Positions 5,988 through 6,473 of a stretch of DNA of 6,473 nucleotides are shown in pieces. The stretch is from Acidobacteriaceae bacterium (GTDB taxonomy: Bacteria; Acidobacteriota; Terriglobia; Terriglobales; Acidobacteriaceae). How positions within the stretch are numbered: position 1 is the stretch's first letter; each line of letters starts with the position of its first letter. The stretch lies in contig PMMJ01000278.1 in NCBI GenBank assembly GCA_003162255.1, forward strand, positions 15,058 to 21,530, in the 5' to 3' direction. The position numbers and the translations under genes were made by a program. The notes under the pieces were generated by a model. It searched no databases, had not been told where the DNA came from, and worked only from the letters and a program-made list of their open reading frames with translations.

Positions 5988-6473
5988 ATGGCTGTCATAC
6001 GAGACGTAATGGCCGCGTTCGAACTGTATCAGCCGACTTCCGTAGCCGATGCGCAGAAGCTTCTCGAACAGCATGGACCCGATGCCTGGGTGCTGGCCGG
6101 AGGCCTCGATAGCTTCGACTGGCTCAAAGATCGAATCAGGAAGCCCAAGGCAGTGGTCGATCTGAGCGGAATCGAGGAACTGCGCGGAGTCCGCGCCACG
6201 AATGACGGTAGCGGGGGCATCGAAATCGGGGCCATGACCACGCTCACCGAAATCGTGAATCATCCCATCATCAAGCAGAAGTATGGTCTGCTGGCGCAGG
6301 CCGCGGAAGTCGTGGCGTCGCCGCAAATCCGCAATCAGGGAACCATCGGCGGCAATGTTTCGCAGGACACGCGCTGCTGGTATTACCGCGGAGGCTGGCC
6401 GTGCTACCGTGCCGGCGGCAACATCTGCTATGCCGATACGCCGGAGGGCCGCAACCGCGAGCATGCGATTCTG
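5988..6473 (+). CDS. FAD-binding subunit of the molybdenum hydroxylase, 5' part (3' end outside window)
   Basis: The first 162 residues of the medium subunit are present; family members are usually about 290-330 aa. It binds FAD and passes electrons from the Fe-S subunit to the acceptor. FELYQPTSVADAQKLL (11-26) and LAGGLDSFDWLKDR (36-49) match the N-terminal FAD_binding_5 fold, where AGGTDLL is usual. SPQIRNQGTIGGNVSQD (111-127) is the second, highly conserved FAD-contact segment. It is followed by a cysteine-rich loop with Cys130, Cys139 and Cys147 (TRCWYYR...C...GGNIC). Loops of this type bind an extra [4Fe-4S] cluster in PaoB and in the 4-hydroxybenzoyl-CoA reductase beta subunit. A fourth Cys is expected shortly after EHAIL, just past the window edge. 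No export signal is present, consistent with carriage by the Tat leader of the Fe-S subunit. Confidence 0.93.
   Translation, partial: MAVIRDVMAAFELYQPTSVADAQKLLEQHGPDAWVLAGGLDSFDWLKDRIRKPKAVVDLSGIEELRGVRATNDGSGGIEIGAMTTLTEIVNHPIIKQKYGLLAQAAEVVASPQIRNQGTIGGNVSQDTRCWYYRGGWPCYRAGGNICYADTPEGRNREHAIL

Overview
The window is a GC-rich bacterial segment with every convincing gene on the + strand. It most likely comes from an Acidobacteriota (Terriglobia-type) genome. The main clue is the intergenic repeat at about 278-305, whose translation (CHPERSEG, or SSRAQRGIC in another frame) recurs in spurious ORFs from these genomes. The domain styles of the Mo-enzyme subunits fit the same group. No rRNA or other phylogenetic marker is present, so this placement is inference.

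Left part (1-2463), glycan degradation. The window opens inside the last 78 codons of a glycoside hydrolase family 31 protein (C-terminal DUF5110-like region). After a 138-nt gap carrying the dispersed repeat comes a complete, signal-peptide-bearing GH42 beta-galactosidase (376-2463, 695 aa). Exported alpha-xylosidase/alpha-glucosidase and beta-galactosidase activities side by side would fit stripping of side chains from a plant or microbial oligosaccharide such as xyloglucan. The substrate is a guess.

Middle (2464-2765), a 302-nt non-coding spacer. It holds a tandem 12-mer, a 12-bp perfect palindrome, a 17-nt inverted repeat, an AT-rich stretch with a candidate sigma70-type promoter, and a small GC hairpin just before the ribosome binding site of the next gene. 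It probably separates two transcription units.

Right part (2766-6473), a three-gene molybdenum hydroxylase operon of the xanthine dehydrogenase/aldehyde oxidase family. It encodes a [2Fe-2S] subunit with a twin-arginine (Tat) leader, a molybdopterin-binding catalytic subunit that starts at TTG and overlaps the previous gene by 8 nt, and the first 162 residues of the FAD subunit. The FAD subunit carries a cysteine-rich insertion like the [4Fe-4S] loop of PaoB and the 4-hydroxybenzoyl-CoA reductase beta subunit. Only the Fe-S subunit has an export signal, so the complex is probably assembled in the cytoplasm and carried to the periplasm as a unit, as in E. coli PaoABC. The substrate cannot be read from the sequence; an aldehyde or N-heterocycle is likely.

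No clearly unprecedented system is visible. The most noteworthy points are the exported Mo-enzyme with its unusual active-site loop and cysteine substitution, the repeat that creates a false N-terminal extension of the GH42 gene, and the structured spacer between the two units.
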